Below, one piece after another: positions 8,252 to 15,668 of a stretch of DNA of 48,560 nucleotides. The stretch's first letter is position 1, and each line of letters opens with the position of its first letter. The notes beneath the pieces were generated by a model. That model was not told where the DNA came from and searched no databases. It saw only the letters and a list, made by a program, of their open reading frames with translations. Source of the DNA: Clostridia bacterium (GTDB taxonomy: Bacteria > Bacillota > Clostridia > Christensenellales > Borkfalkiaceae); contig JAQYLE010000056.1 of assembly GCA_028720205.1 (NCBI GenBank), positions 1 through 48,560 of the forward strand. The letters run 5' to 3'. The translations under genes were made by a program, and so were the position numbers.

Positions 8252-8360
8252 GTTATTTTATCCGCCGATTGTCTGAACGAAACGTTTTCTCGCTTACAGT
8301 ATATGCGAATCGGCGACAAGAGCCGCCGATCAAAATTCGATAAGTAGTCGTTATTTTTTT
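8252..8360 (+). ncRNA. Possible small RNA from the orphan promoter
   Basis: A transcript starting about 7 bases after TATGAT would contain a 7-bp stem, ATCGGCG paired with CGCCGAT near 8309-8332, and end in the T-rich run 8351-8360. No open reading frame with a ribosome binding site was seen in it. No known RNA family was recognised; this is inference only from promoter plus structure. Confidence 0.25.
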
Positions 8361-8364
8361 CGCC

Positions 8365-8414
8365 ATATGCACAACTGCCGCAAATATAAAAATACTTGCG
8401 GCAGTTGTGCATAT
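8365..8414. repeat. 19-bp perfect inverted repeat between convergent genes
   Basis: Bases 8365-8383 and 8396-8414 are perfect inverted complements with a 12-base loop. The right arm begins 5 bases after the stop of the minus-strand operon, the place of a terminator, but neither strand has a proper U-tract directly after the stem. It could stop or stabilise transcripts of the five-gene operon and shield it from the island. Confidence 0.6.
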
Positions 8415-8418
8415 CAGA

Positions 8419-8874
8419 TCAGTCCTTTTTGCCGGAATCTTTTTCTTCGTTGCGCTCTGCTTCCGCTTTACGCGCGCGGTAATCTTTATATCCCGCTTTC
8501 TGATTGTCGCCTTCGTCCCATTTTTTGCCTTTCGTGGCAAAAACGGAAAGAACACCCGCCGCCGCTACAATTACCGCGATAATCGGCCAGACGTAACTTT
8601 TCGGCAGTTTCAGCGCGAAAATCACGCCTATCGCCGCGATCACCAGAAAAACCGTGCCCCAGAATACGTCCGATTTTTTAAGCACGCCTGTTTTTTTAGA
8701 AAACAAGCCGCGCAACAAAAGCGCCGCGCCGTTTACGCCGCAGGTAATCACAACGACCCAATTCAGGTTGAAAAACCCGAATTTTTCGGGGATCAGAACG
8801 GATAACAGCCATAATACCGCGGCAGCCAGCCACGACAGAGAGATAAGAAATTTAAAGAAAAAATTTTTGCTCAT
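8419..8874 (-). CDS. Small polytopic membrane protein, unknown
   Basis: A 151-residue protein with about four hydrophobic segments (near 8-28, 36-55, 70-88 and 92-112) and a strongly charged cytosolic tail rich in Lys, Glu and Asp. The start has gaggag 8 bases before it. It is the last gene of the five-gene minus-strand operon that begins with the SPFH gene at 12308, separated by 36 bases from the gene before it and followed 5 bases later by the 19-bp inverted repeat. I do not recognise the family. The company of SPFH and zinc-ribbon membrane proteins suggests a role in envelope homeostasis, by context only. Confidence 0.7.
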   Translation of the reverse strand: MSKNFFFKFLISLSWLAAAVLWLLSVLIPEKFGFFNLNWVVVITCGVNGAALLLRGLFSKKTGVLKKSDVFWGTVFLVIAAIGVIFALKLPKSYVWPIIAVIVAAAGVLSVFATKGKKWDEGDNQKAGYKDYRARKAEAERNEEKDSGKKD

Positions 8875-8910
8875 ATCGATTACTCCTCAAGGATTGCATA
8901 GAATTTTTCG

Positions 8911-9342
8911 TCAGCGTAAAATCACCGTTGCGGAAGCGGCGCAGATTTCTTCGCCGTCGCCGATCACCACTTCGTCGCCGTGAACGAAGTTTTTCACCAG
9001 CCCGCCCACGCGCAGTTTAAAATTTCTGTCGTTACCGTTTGCGGAAAGCGCGGTATATACGCCGGGCATAAGTTCTCCGCCTTTTTCGGCGCGGTAAACC
9101 TTGTTGCGCGATAAAATAAAGTCGTTTTGCAAATGAGTGACGTTCATTCCGTCGCGATCGGAAATGGCTTCGTCCTGCGAATATCTTACGCCCTGTACGA
9201 TTTTTACTTTATCCGCGCGTTCTTCCTGCGCTTTTTCGCGTCGGGTGATTTTTCGCATTTTCAGAAAAAGAACCAAAGAGGCAACGAAAAAAATCGCCGT
9301 GGTAACGGATAAAACTAAAATGGCTACGTCTTTGGGGTGCAT
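8911..9342 (-). CDS. Single-pass membrane protein, unknown
   Basis: A 143-residue protein with one N-terminal transmembrane helix (about 7-27), a basic KMRKITRREK stop-transfer stretch and a soluble cytosolic domain of roughly 100 residues that looks beta-rich (ends VVIGDGEEICAASATVILR). ggagg stands well placed before the ATG. It lies 31 bases after the alpha/beta hydrolase gene in the same operon. No family recognised. A topology with a cytosolic beta domain behind a single anchor would suit a scaffold or regulatory partner of the SPFH protein, but that is speculation. Confidence 0.7.
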   Translation of the reverse strand: MHPKDVAILVLSVTTAIFFVASLVLFLKMRKITRREKAQEERADKVKIVQGVRYSQDEAISDRDGMNVTHLQNDFILSRNKVYRAEKGGELMPGVYTALSANGNDRNFKLRVGGLVKNFVHGDEVVIGDGEEICAASATVILR

Positions 9343-9373
9343 AAAACAAACCTCCGTGAAATAAATTTTTGAA

Positions 9374-9976
9374 TTATTGCGTAACGCTCTTCAACCACCG
9401 ATCGAGAAACGCAAGTTGTTCTTCCGTGTGAAACCAATGCTCGCCGTTTTTCATAACCGTCAGCGTCGCTCTCGCCGCCTTTGCAAAGCCGGATACCGTT
9501 TCGTAAGAAGTAAGGTTGTCGTTTTCTCCATAAAGAATATCGGTAGGCGCATTCCACACGACGGGGTTATCCCGTACGTACGAAAGATAATCCCACGAGA
9601 GCGTTTCGCCGAAAGGAGTTTCTATTTCCTTTTTTTCGCGAAGTTCCGTTTCGCTTACGCCGGCGCATTTCATCATGTTTAAAATCAGCGTTTCCATATT
9701 GACGATCGGCGAGATAAAAAACGCCCGTTCAACCCGCTTATCCATTAAGGCGTTCATGGAAAAATAAGCGCCTATGCTGGTTGCGATTAAAGCAACGCCG
9801 CCGTATTTTTCGGCAAGTTTTCCGTATGCGGCAACAATCTCGTTCTTCGTTTCCCACGGGGTGCAGCCTTTATAATCCAAGCCGAACGCGTCGCAACCCG
9901 GAAAAACGGATTTAAACCGTTCCGCTTCATGCGCGTTACCGCCTTTGCCGTGTAAATATAATATCGCTTTATTCAT
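9374..9976 (-). CDS. Alpha/beta hydrolase
   Basis: A 200-residue small alpha/beta-hydrolase-fold protein. It opens MNKAILYLHGKGGNAHEAER, the oxyanion-hole HG motif after the first strand, followed by ATSIGAY with the nucleophile Ser67 (a G-x-S-x-G variant with Thr at the first position), an Asp-containing DILYGENDNLTS strand and GEHWF with the catalytic histidine. The ATG at 9976 is chosen over an upstream TTG because ggagg lies 9 bases before it. No signal peptide, so cytosolic. It is the third gene of the SPFH operon. Substrate unknown; size and cap-less shape resemble YqiA/RBBP9-like esterases, and a lipid or acyl-ester substrate would fit the context. Confidence 0.78.
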   Translation of the reverse strand: MNKAILYLHGKGGNAHEAERFKSVFPGCDAFGLDYKGCTPWETKNEIVAAYGKLAEKYGGVALIATSIGAYFSMNALMDKRVERAFFISPIVNMETLILNMMKCAGVSETELREKKEIETPFGETLSWDYLSYVRDNPVVWNAPTDILYGENDNLTSYETVSGFAKAARATLTVMKNGEHWFHTEEQLAFLDRWLKSVTQ

Positions 9977-10064
9977 TGTTTTGAGCCTCCGCAAATTACC
10001 CGTCGGCGGCGTGCGACGTCCGCGCTTCGGCGCGGTAGTTAATGGGCGAATCAGTCAATGGGTG

Positions 10065-11162
10065 TCAATGGGTGAAAAGGTAAGATAAAAGAACTATACC
10101 CGCTACAATCGCCGTAACGATAATTCCGGCAATCGTCGCCTTCACGGGCGAAACGGGCGCTTTTCCTTTTACCTTTCCGCTTCTGCCGTTGATGTAAAAC
10201 GGATAATTTTTATTATTGTATGTATAGTTACCCGTATACATAGGCAACAACATGTATTTAAACGTGGTATCGGAATACGAAGTGGAAACGTTAAGATATT
10301 TTACCGTATCGTAATGATATTGCGCAAGTATTTTGTTTCTTAAAGTTCTTTCCGCTTGCGTACGCGCCTCCTGCCAGCACGTTTCTCCGCTTTTCGAGTA
10401 AAGCAGCGCCGAAAATCCGTATAAAAAATCGTCCTCATACACAACGCTGTTATTATAATCGTAATGCATCAGCGTGTTCATCACGCTTTTGGGCACGGCG
10501 TCGGTGGCGTTTATGGCGATGTCGTCGAAAAAATACTTATACGTGCCTCTTACGGCAAAGTAGCGTGTGCGTTGCTTTCTTACGTCTTTGCCGTTTTGTT
10601 TCACCGTAACGTAATAATATTCGCCCAATTCTCCCTGATAAACGGAACTGGTTTTCGTATCGAACGTAAATGCCGGCAGATATACTCCGTTAAGATTTTC
10701 GGGGCGGAAATAAGTTTTAAACGTTCGGGGAGCGAACAGTCGTTTTTTTGCCCAGACAATCGCGGTTTGCGCCGCTTTTTCTTTGCTTACGGTAAAGGGC
10801 AGAAGCGCATTGGGGCGGAGCGTATCGATTTCCTCTTTTTCCACTACGGAAGGGGAGCCGCAGAAAGCGCAGACGTGCGCGATTTCGCGTTTGGTAAGCA
10901 ATTCCTCGGCGTTGCAGTTCGTACAGTGGTATGCGTGCGTTTCGTTCTGCCAGCCGTTTTTTACTCCGCTGAGAGCGGAAAAAGCGATTTCCTGCCCGGC
11001 GGAGGAGTTGATTTGTTTTACCGTTCCGCAACTCGGACATTTCAGGCAGCCGGATTCGGGGTCGAAACGCAGATTATCGCCGCACCCGGGGCATTTTTCG
11101 TTTGTAATATTCGTCTGAACGTGTAAAGCGTCGTCGAAAGACGAATTTTGTGTTTCTTCCAT
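10065..11162 (-). CDS. TFIIB-type zinc-ribbon membrane protein (YdjG-like)
   Basis: A 365-residue protein with two Cys4 zinc ribbons at the N-terminus (C24-x2-C27 with C42-x2-C45, and C80-x2-C83 with C98-x2-C101), a middle domain starting LLPFTVSKEKAAQTAIVWAK, and a single C-terminal transmembrane helix (about 341-361), so it is tail-anchored with the ribbons in the cytosol. The layout is that of YdjG in the Bacillus subtilis pspA-ydjGHI operon, where YdjG/YdjH recruit the SPFH protein YdjI to the membrane. Here too it follows an SPFH-zinc-ribbon gene, 30 bases downstream, with ggagg at the start. A membrane-anchor role for that neighbour is therefore likely. There is no PspA gene in this operon. 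Confidence 0.75.
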   Translation of the reverse strand: MEETQNSSFDDALHVQTNITNEKCPGCGDNLRFDPESGCLKCPSCGTVKQINSSAGQEIAFSALSGVKNGWQNETHAYHCTNCNAEELLTKREIAHVCAFCGSPSVVEKEEIDTLRPNALLPFTVSKEKAAQTAIVWAKKRLFAPRTFKTYFRPENLNGVYLPAFTFDTKTSSVYQGELGEYYYVTVKQNGKDVRKQRTRYFAVRGTYKYFFDDIAINATDAVPKSVMNTLMHYDYNNSVVYEDDFLYGFSALLYSKSGETCWQEARTQAERTLRNKILAQYHYDTVKYLNVSTSYSDTTFKYMLLPMYTGNYTYNNKNYPFYINGRSGKVKGKAPVSPVKATIAGIIVTAIVAGIVLLSYLFTH

Positions 11163-11192
11163 ATACGTCGCCTCCGAAAGGTTAAAAACAAT

Positions 11193-12308
11193 TTATTTTA
11201 CTTTTTCGCCGCATTCGGGGCAGAACTTGGCGTTTAAGGCGAGTTTTGCGCCGCATTTGGCACAGACCGAAACGGTAGGCGCGCCGCATTCGGAACAGAA
11301 CTTCGCGCCGGGAGCAAGCGGAGCGCCGCATTTTGAGCAGACGTTCTGCGCCTGCATTTTTTCACCGCACTTGGGGCAGAATCTGGCGCCTGAATCTACC
11401 TGCGTTCCGCACTTGGGGCACGGTTTCGTCTGCGCCGCTCCGGCGCCCACGCCGCCCATGCCGTTTGCGCCGTAAGCGGCGTTCATCGAACGCATCATCT
11501 GCGCGCCCATGCCAAGGCCTATGCCCGCGCTCATCGTACTTCCCGCCATGCCGGGGTTTTTCGCCGCGTCTTTCAATGCGTCCGCCTGCGCCATCTGCGT
11601 ATAGACGTCCACATTGCGGCGGAACATGCCCAGCCGCGCGTTCTCGTCCATCGCTTTTTCCAGTTCCGCGGGAAGAGAGACGTTTTCGAAGTTGAAATCG
11701 GAAAGTTCAAGGCCCATTTCTCCGAAGCGTTTTTCCAAAGACTCTTTTACCGTTTGCGAAAGTTCCATCAGATTGGCTGCCATATCCACCACGGAAACGC
11801 CGCTTTCGCCCATCGCGTCGGAAATCGCCATGACAAGAATGCTTCTGATATGGTCGGTGATATCTTCCGTTTTAAACGTGGAATGCGAACCGGAGAGTTC
11901 GGTCATAAACACGAAAGCGTCTTTCACGCGGAACGAATACGTGCCGTAAGCGCGAACGCGCACAGCGCCGAAATCGGGATCGCGGAGCATGATAGGATTC
12001 GCCGTTCCCCAGCGTTGTTTTGAAAAGCGCGTGGTGTTTACAAAGTACACTTCCGATTTGAACGGACTTTCAAAACCGTATTTCCAGGAAAGGAGCGAGG
12101 TGAGAATCGGCAGGGAATCCGTTTCCAGTTTATAATAACCGGGCAGAAAAACGTCCGCCATGCGTCCTTTATCGCAAAAAATCGCCACCTGTCCCTCGCG
12201 CACCGTAAGTGCCGAACCGCGTTTTATAACGTTCTTTTTCGTGTCTATTTTATAGACGAGGGTGTTTGAAGAATTATCCGCCCACTCAATGATTTTCAAA
12301 AGAGCCAT
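11193..12308 (-). CDS. SPFH-domain protein with C-terminal zinc ribbons (YdjI-like)
   Basis: A 371-residue protein. Residues about 25-255 form an SPFH/band-7-like domain of the group often labelled virion-core-protein-like. A Gly/Met/Ala-rich linker (about 256-295) precedes three consecutive CxxC...CxxC zinc ribbons, beginning CPKCGTQ, CSKCGAP and CAKCGAK. No hydrophobic anchor is present, so membrane association must come from a partner, most simply the zinc-ribbon membrane protein encoded next. SPFH proteins form oligomeric membrane scaffolds. It is the first gene of a five-gene operon behind a near-perfect promoter (12381-12409), with ggagg at its start. Similar to YdjI of the SigW-controlled envelope-stress operon of Bacillus, although the promoter here is of the housekeeping type. 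Confidence 0.82.
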   Translation of the reverse strand: MALLKIIEWADNSSNTLVYKIDTKKNVIKRGSALTVREGQVAIFCDKGRMADVFLPGYYKLETDSLPILTSLLSWKYGFESPFKSEVYFVNTTRFSKQRWGTANPIMLRDPDFGAVRVRAYGTYSFRVKDAFVFMTELSGSHSTFKTEDITDHIRSILVMAISDAMGESGVSVVDMAANLMELSQTVKESLEKRFGEMGLELSDFNFENVSLPAELEKAMDENARLGMFRRNVDVYTQMAQADALKDAAKNPGMAGSTMSAGIGLGMGAQMMRSMNAAYGANGMGGVGAGAAQTKPCPKCGTQVDSGARFCPKCGEKMQAQNVCSKCGAPLAPGAKFCSECGAPTVSVCAKCGAKLALNAKFCPECGEKVK

Positions 12309-12642
12309 TTTTATCCTCCGCGCGCCTGCGTTACGGTTTACCGCCTGTCTGCGGCGCTTGATTTTTTAATAATTTGTTACAGTATAACATATTCGGAAAA
12401 AGATGTCAATAAATTACGGGAACTTTACAAAAATGCGGGAGTTCAGCCGTTTTTTTACAAAATAAAGAAAGGCAGGGGCGTTATTTTCGTTAGTTTTTAT
12501 TTTTCAGGCATATTTTTTCAGGCATATATTTAATTATCACGTTCGCGTTTTGCTTGACTTTTCCGCACTGTTTTTATATACTTTTTGCGATATATAAACC
12601 GACGTTTGCCTTAACCTTTCCGGCGCGGCGGGAGGAGCGATA
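12309..12642. promoter_or_regulatory. Divergent promoter region of SPFH operon and zinc-ribbon gene
   Basis: This 334-base gap holds two outward promoters and nothing else obvious. Minus strand: TTGACA (complement of 12404-12409), 17 bases, TATACT (complement of 12381-12386), driving the SPFH operon. Plus strand: TTGACT (12554-12559), 17 bases, TATACT (12577-12582), driving the gene at 12643. A TTTTTCAGGCATAT direct repeat lies near 12500-12530. Confidence 0.75.
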
Positions 12643-13137
12643 ATGGACGCTGTGGAAAAAGCGCTGAAAAAACAACTGATCTGTGCGATTGCTTTTTCGC
12701 TGATGTTTGCGGCGGGAATTCCCATGATAATTTTCGGCGCGGTGCGTTCGGCGTGGGCGCTGATGGCGGCAGGCATCGCTTTTGCCGCGGCGGGGTTTTA
12801 CGGCACGCCGATCGTCTGGATAAATTACGGCGACAAAGTTGCGCAAAGGCGTGTGGTGTACGCAGTAACAAAAGAGCACCTGCTAACCGTACAAGACGTT
12901 GCCGCTCAACTTTCCAAAACGGAAAAAGACGTGCGTAATCTTCTGAGCGTATGTTTCAATAAAGGGTATTTATCGGGATACGTAAGGCAGGGGGACAATA
13001 TCGCTCTTAACGAGGCGAAAGCGCCCGAAGAAAGAAAGCATGCGGCGGAATGCAGATTTTGCGGCGCGAAATTCGCCTATACGGGCGACGTGGCGATCTG
13101 TCCGTATTGCGGCGCGGCTGACGAGCGAATTTCCTAA
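12643..13137 (+). CDS. Two-TM protein with winged-helix-like and zinc-ribbon domains
   Basis: A 164-residue protein in three parts: two transmembrane helices (about 11-33 and 38-58), a cytosolic stretch that looks like a winged helix (KEHLLTVQDVAAQLSKTEKD onward, about 77-125), and a C-terminal Cys4 zinc ribbon (CRFCGAKF ... CPYCGAAD, about 137-160). ggagg precedes the ATG and a strong promoter lies 60 bases upstream. It is transcribed divergently from the SPFH/YdjG-like operon and shares the membrane-plus-zinc-ribbon theme, so it may belong to the same system, perhaps as a membrane-tethered regulator or recruiting factor. The family is not known to me. Confidence 0.72.
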   Translation: MDAVEKALKKQLICAIAFSLMFAAGIPMIIFGAVRSAWALMAAGIAFAAAGFYGTPIVWINYGDKVAQRRVVYAVTKEHLLTVQDVAAQLSKTEKDVRNLLSVCFNKGYLSGYVRQGDNIALNEAKAPEERKHAAECRFCGAKFAYTGDVAICPYCGAADERIS

Positions 13138-13249
13138 CGTGTTTTTCGAAGGTTGCGCGGGAATACGGCTCCTGTACGTGGCATCTTCGCGCATGCGATT
13201 AATGTTAAACCTTTTTGAATAATTTGACTTTCATTCGCATATTTTTTTA

Positions 13250-13284
13250 ACGCGCGGCAATATATTTTGTACGCGCGCTTTTTT
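13250..13284 (+). terminator. Probable terminator
   Basis: CGCGCG at 13251-13256 pairs with CGCGCG at 13272-13277, followed by CTTTTTT. It lies about 110 bases past the stop of the zinc-ribbon gene and ahead of the promoter of the next gene. Confidence 0.45.
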
Positions 13285-13319
13285 ATCAGCCGAAAACAGA
13301 CCAAATATAGCCTTATCGC

Positions 13320-13348
13320 TTGACGGCTGAAAAGAAAAGGGGTATAAT
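13320..13348 (+). promoter_or_regulatory. Promoter of the beta-helix transferase gene
   Basis: TTGACG (13320-13325), 17 bases, TATAAT (13343-13348); the start codon is about 75 bases downstream. Confidence 0.75.
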
Positions 13349-13423
13349 AAAAGCGACGGATAAAACGGCGCGCGTAAACAATAAACGCGTGCGGAGAATA
13401 AGGATAATAAGGAGGAGAAACGT

Positions 13424-14083
13424 ATGTTGAAAACGAAGGAATTGTTTGATTTAAGCCAATCGTTGGCGGGGGAATATCTTGCGCGATTCGAATATCCGTG
13501 GGAGGCGTTGCGCGGACTGAAAGCAGAGATCGTGCGGATAGGCGAAAGCCTTTCGAAGGAGGAATTCGAGGAGCGACAGCCGCAGGTATGGGTGCATAAA
13601 ACGGCGAAAATAGCGCCTACGGCGTATCTGGGCGCGCCGTGCGTCGTCGGCGCGGGAACGGAAGTAAGGCATTGCGCGTTTATCCGCGGCAGCGCTCTGA
13701 TCGGCGAAAACTGCGTGGTGGGCAATTCCGCGGAGATAAAAAATTCCGTTTTGTTCAACGGGGCGCAAACGCCGCATTTCAATTACGTAGGCGATTCCGT
13801 ATTAGGGTATAAGGCGCATCTCGGCGCGGGAGCGGTGACGTCCAACGTAAAATCGGATAAAAGCCTTGTAACGGTGAAAGACGGGAAAGAGCGTATAGAA
13901 ACGGGCTTAAAAAAAATGGGCGCGATGCTGGGCGATTTTTCGGAGATAGGTTGTAACGCGGTACTCAATCCCGGCACGGTGATCGGCAGAAACGCCACGG
14001 TGTATCCGCTTTCGCGCGTGCGCGGCACGGTGGGGGAAAACTGCATTTACAAAGGCGAAAACAACGTGGTAAAAAAGCGTTGA
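13424..14083 (+). CDS. Left-handed beta-helix (hexapeptide repeat) acyltransferase/GlmU-like protein
   Basis: A 219-residue protein. After an alpha-helical N-terminus (about 1-55), residues about 56-210 show the isoleucine/valine-spaced hexapeptide repeats of a left-handed beta-helix: VWVHKTAKIAPTAYLGAPCV, VVGAGTEVRHCAFIRGSALI and others. Such proteins are often labelled UDP-N-acetylglucosamine pyrophosphorylase because they match the C-terminal half of GlmU, but the nucleotidyltransferase domain with its LAAGxGTRM motif is absent, so at most the acetyltransferase or a sugar-binding function remains. Its own promoter (13320-13348) and ggagg start are clear. It stands alone, between envelope-stress-like genes and the RsgI unit. 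Substrate unknown. Confidence 0.75.
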   Translation: MLKTKELFDLSQSLAGEYLARFEYPWEALRGLKAEIVRIGESLSKEEFEERQPQVWVHKTAKIAPTAYLGAPCVVGAGTEVRHCAFIRGSALIGENCVVGNSAEIKNSVLFNGAQTPHFNYVGDSVLGYKAHLGAGAVTSNVKSDKSLVTVKDGKERIETGLKKMGAMLGDFSEIGCNAVLNPGTVIGRNATVYPLSRVRGTVGENCIYKGENNVVKKR

Positions 14084-14260
14084 GGCAAAGCGAAGACGAA
14101 AGGCGCGTAAGCCGCAGAGAATAAAAAAAGCAAAAAATTTTTTAAAAAACGCCAACGCTTTTTTCTCCCCGGTTGTTTATATATGTGAAAGCCGTAAGCG
14201 GAAGCGGGAGTGCGCCGGTTCCGCAAAGGCGGTATAAAAACCGAGAAGGAGAAAAAAATC

Positions 14261-15559
14261 ATGAAAAAATTTATTGCAGGTATGGCGGGCGCGTTGTGCG
14301 CGGTTACGTTGGCGTTTGCGGGGTGCGGCGGCAACAACGACGATGTGAAATTGGTTCCGCCGTCGCCGGATACGGCTTCCGGGGAAGCCTATATGACGGT
14401 GGACATCAATCCGTCGCTGGAATTTCTTTTGGAAGACGATAAAGTCGTGGGCGTAAAAGCGGGCAACGCGGACGGCGCAACGCTGATTTCGGGCGAAACG
14501 TTCGAGGGACTCGGCAGCGAAGAATGCATAAAAAAAGTGGTGGAACTTGCGGAGGATACGGGGTATCTGAACGAGGACAACGCGGACGTGGATATTTCCG
14601 TAGCGGCGGACGACGAAAGCACGCGGCAAAAAATAGAGGAGCATGCCAAAAAAGGCGCGGAGGCGGGTAGCGTTATTGCCAAAGTAAATATCGGCGCCCG
14701 CGCTCAGGACGTGCGCGAAGTGAAAAAATTGCAGGCGGAAAACGACGAGGCGTACAAATCGCTGACTCCCGTGAAATATCGCCTGATTACCGCGGTGATG
14801 CAGTTCGACGAAACGATGACTTATGAAAAAGGCGCGGAAATGACGATTAAAGAACTCAAAGACTTGCTGGAAGAGCACGAAGACGAGTTTGAAGATTACG
14901 CGGGCGAAGAGTTGAAAGAAGCCATGGAAGAAGCGCGCGACGCGGCAAAAGAGAAGATGGAAAAAGATCTTGCGGAACTTTGCGGCGAAGAATACGCGGC
15001 GAAATTTCAGAAATACCTTGCCTATAAAGCCGCGTACGAAGAACTGAAAAAGCAGGCGGAAAACGCCGTGATTTCGGCGGAGGACGAAGCGGCGATCGCG
15101 GAACTTCTGCATATGAAAGATTTATACGTAGTGGGCGAAACGGGAAAAATCGGCGCGGAAACGTTGGAAAAATTTGTGGATAAACTGCGCAATCTTACGG
15201 AGGAAACGCGCGACGCGATTGAAAAAATATTAGAAAAATACGATGAAGACGAAACGGTTATCTCCGGCGAGGATCTGCAGGCGTTTGGCGATCTGATCGG
15301 AGAGATCGACGAAATCACGCTCGACGAACTGGAAGATCTGATCGAAGATTTTAAAGACGAACTGGAAGAAAAATGCGAGGCGTATCTGGAAGAACACCCC
15401 GAATTGAAAGCGCAGATCGAACGCCTGAAAGACGTTTTCCAACATGCGAAAGATACTTTAAAAGACGCGTTTAAAAGCCGCATTGAAGAAAAGAAAGCCG
15501 AGTTTGCAAACGATAAAGAAAGACGTTTGCAGGAATTTAAAAAGGGCAAAGCCGAGTAA
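14261..15559 (+). CDS. RsgI-domain lipoprotein with acidic coiled-coil tail
   Basis: A 432-residue secreted lipoprotein. The signal peptide ends in the lipobox AFAGC, with Cys22 as the lipidated residue. Residues about 42-130 match the extracellular domain of RsgI-type anti-sigma factors, including DINPSLE at 48-54; the Asn-Pro bond in this motif is the reported autoproteolysis site of RsgI. The rest (about 165-432) is strongly acidic, Glu/Lys/Asp-rich and predicted mainly helical. The ATG at 14261 is chosen for aaggag and the signal peptide; a longer frame upstream has no support. It is followed by the ECF sigma and anti-sigma genes, the latter carrying a paralogous domain. It may be a sensor partner, decoy or stress substrate of that switch. 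Confidence 0.78.
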   Translation: MKKFIAGMAGALCAVTLAFAGCGGNNDDVKLVPPSPDTASGEAYMTVDINPSLEFLLEDDKVVGVKAGNADGATLISGETFEGLGSEECIKKVVELAEDTGYLNEDNADVDISVAADDESTRQKIEEHAKKGAEAGSVIAKVNIGARAQDVREVKKLQAENDEAYKSLTPVKYRLITAVMQFDETMTYEKGAEMTIKELKDLLEEHEDEFEDYAGEELKEAMEEARDAAKEKMEKDLAELCGEEYAAKFQKYLAYKAAYEELKKQAENAVISAEDEAAIAELLHMKDLYVVGETGKIGAETLEKFVDKLRNLTEETRDAIEKILEKYDEDETVISGEDLQAFGDLIGEIDEITLDELEDLIEDFKDELEEKCEAYLEEHPELKAQIERLKDVFQHAKDTLKDAFKSRIEEKKAEFANDKERRLQEFKKGKAE

Positions 15560-15608
15560 TACATAATATAATAACATGACGCTAATACACATACATAACA
15601 AGGCGACG

Positions 15609-15646
15609 GTCCGCCCCGCCGTATAACGGGAAACGGCGGAGCGGAC
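15609..15646 (+). promoter_or_regulatory. Hairpin between lipoprotein and sigma factor genes
   Basis: Bases 15609-15622 and 15633-15646 form a 14-bp GC-rich stem with one mismatch and a 10-base loop, ending 22 bases before the sigma start. No U-tract follows, so it may be a processing, stability or partial attenuation element setting the ratio of lipoprotein to sigma factor rather than a full terminator. I see no promoter of usual strength for the sigma gene itself. Confidence 0.5.
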
Positions 15647-15668
15647 GGCGCTGCAAAAAAACAGGCGA

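Noticed and set aside
8367-8582. Short Cys-rich ORFs on both strands starting at the hairpin
   Set aside because: They arise from the inverted repeat itself and overlap the antisense of the membrane-protein gene; no start signals.
14177-15112. 311-codon minus-strand frame rich in Phe and Arg
   Set aside because: Antisense of the acidic lipoprotein; Glu/Lys codons read backwards give Phe/Leu-rich text.
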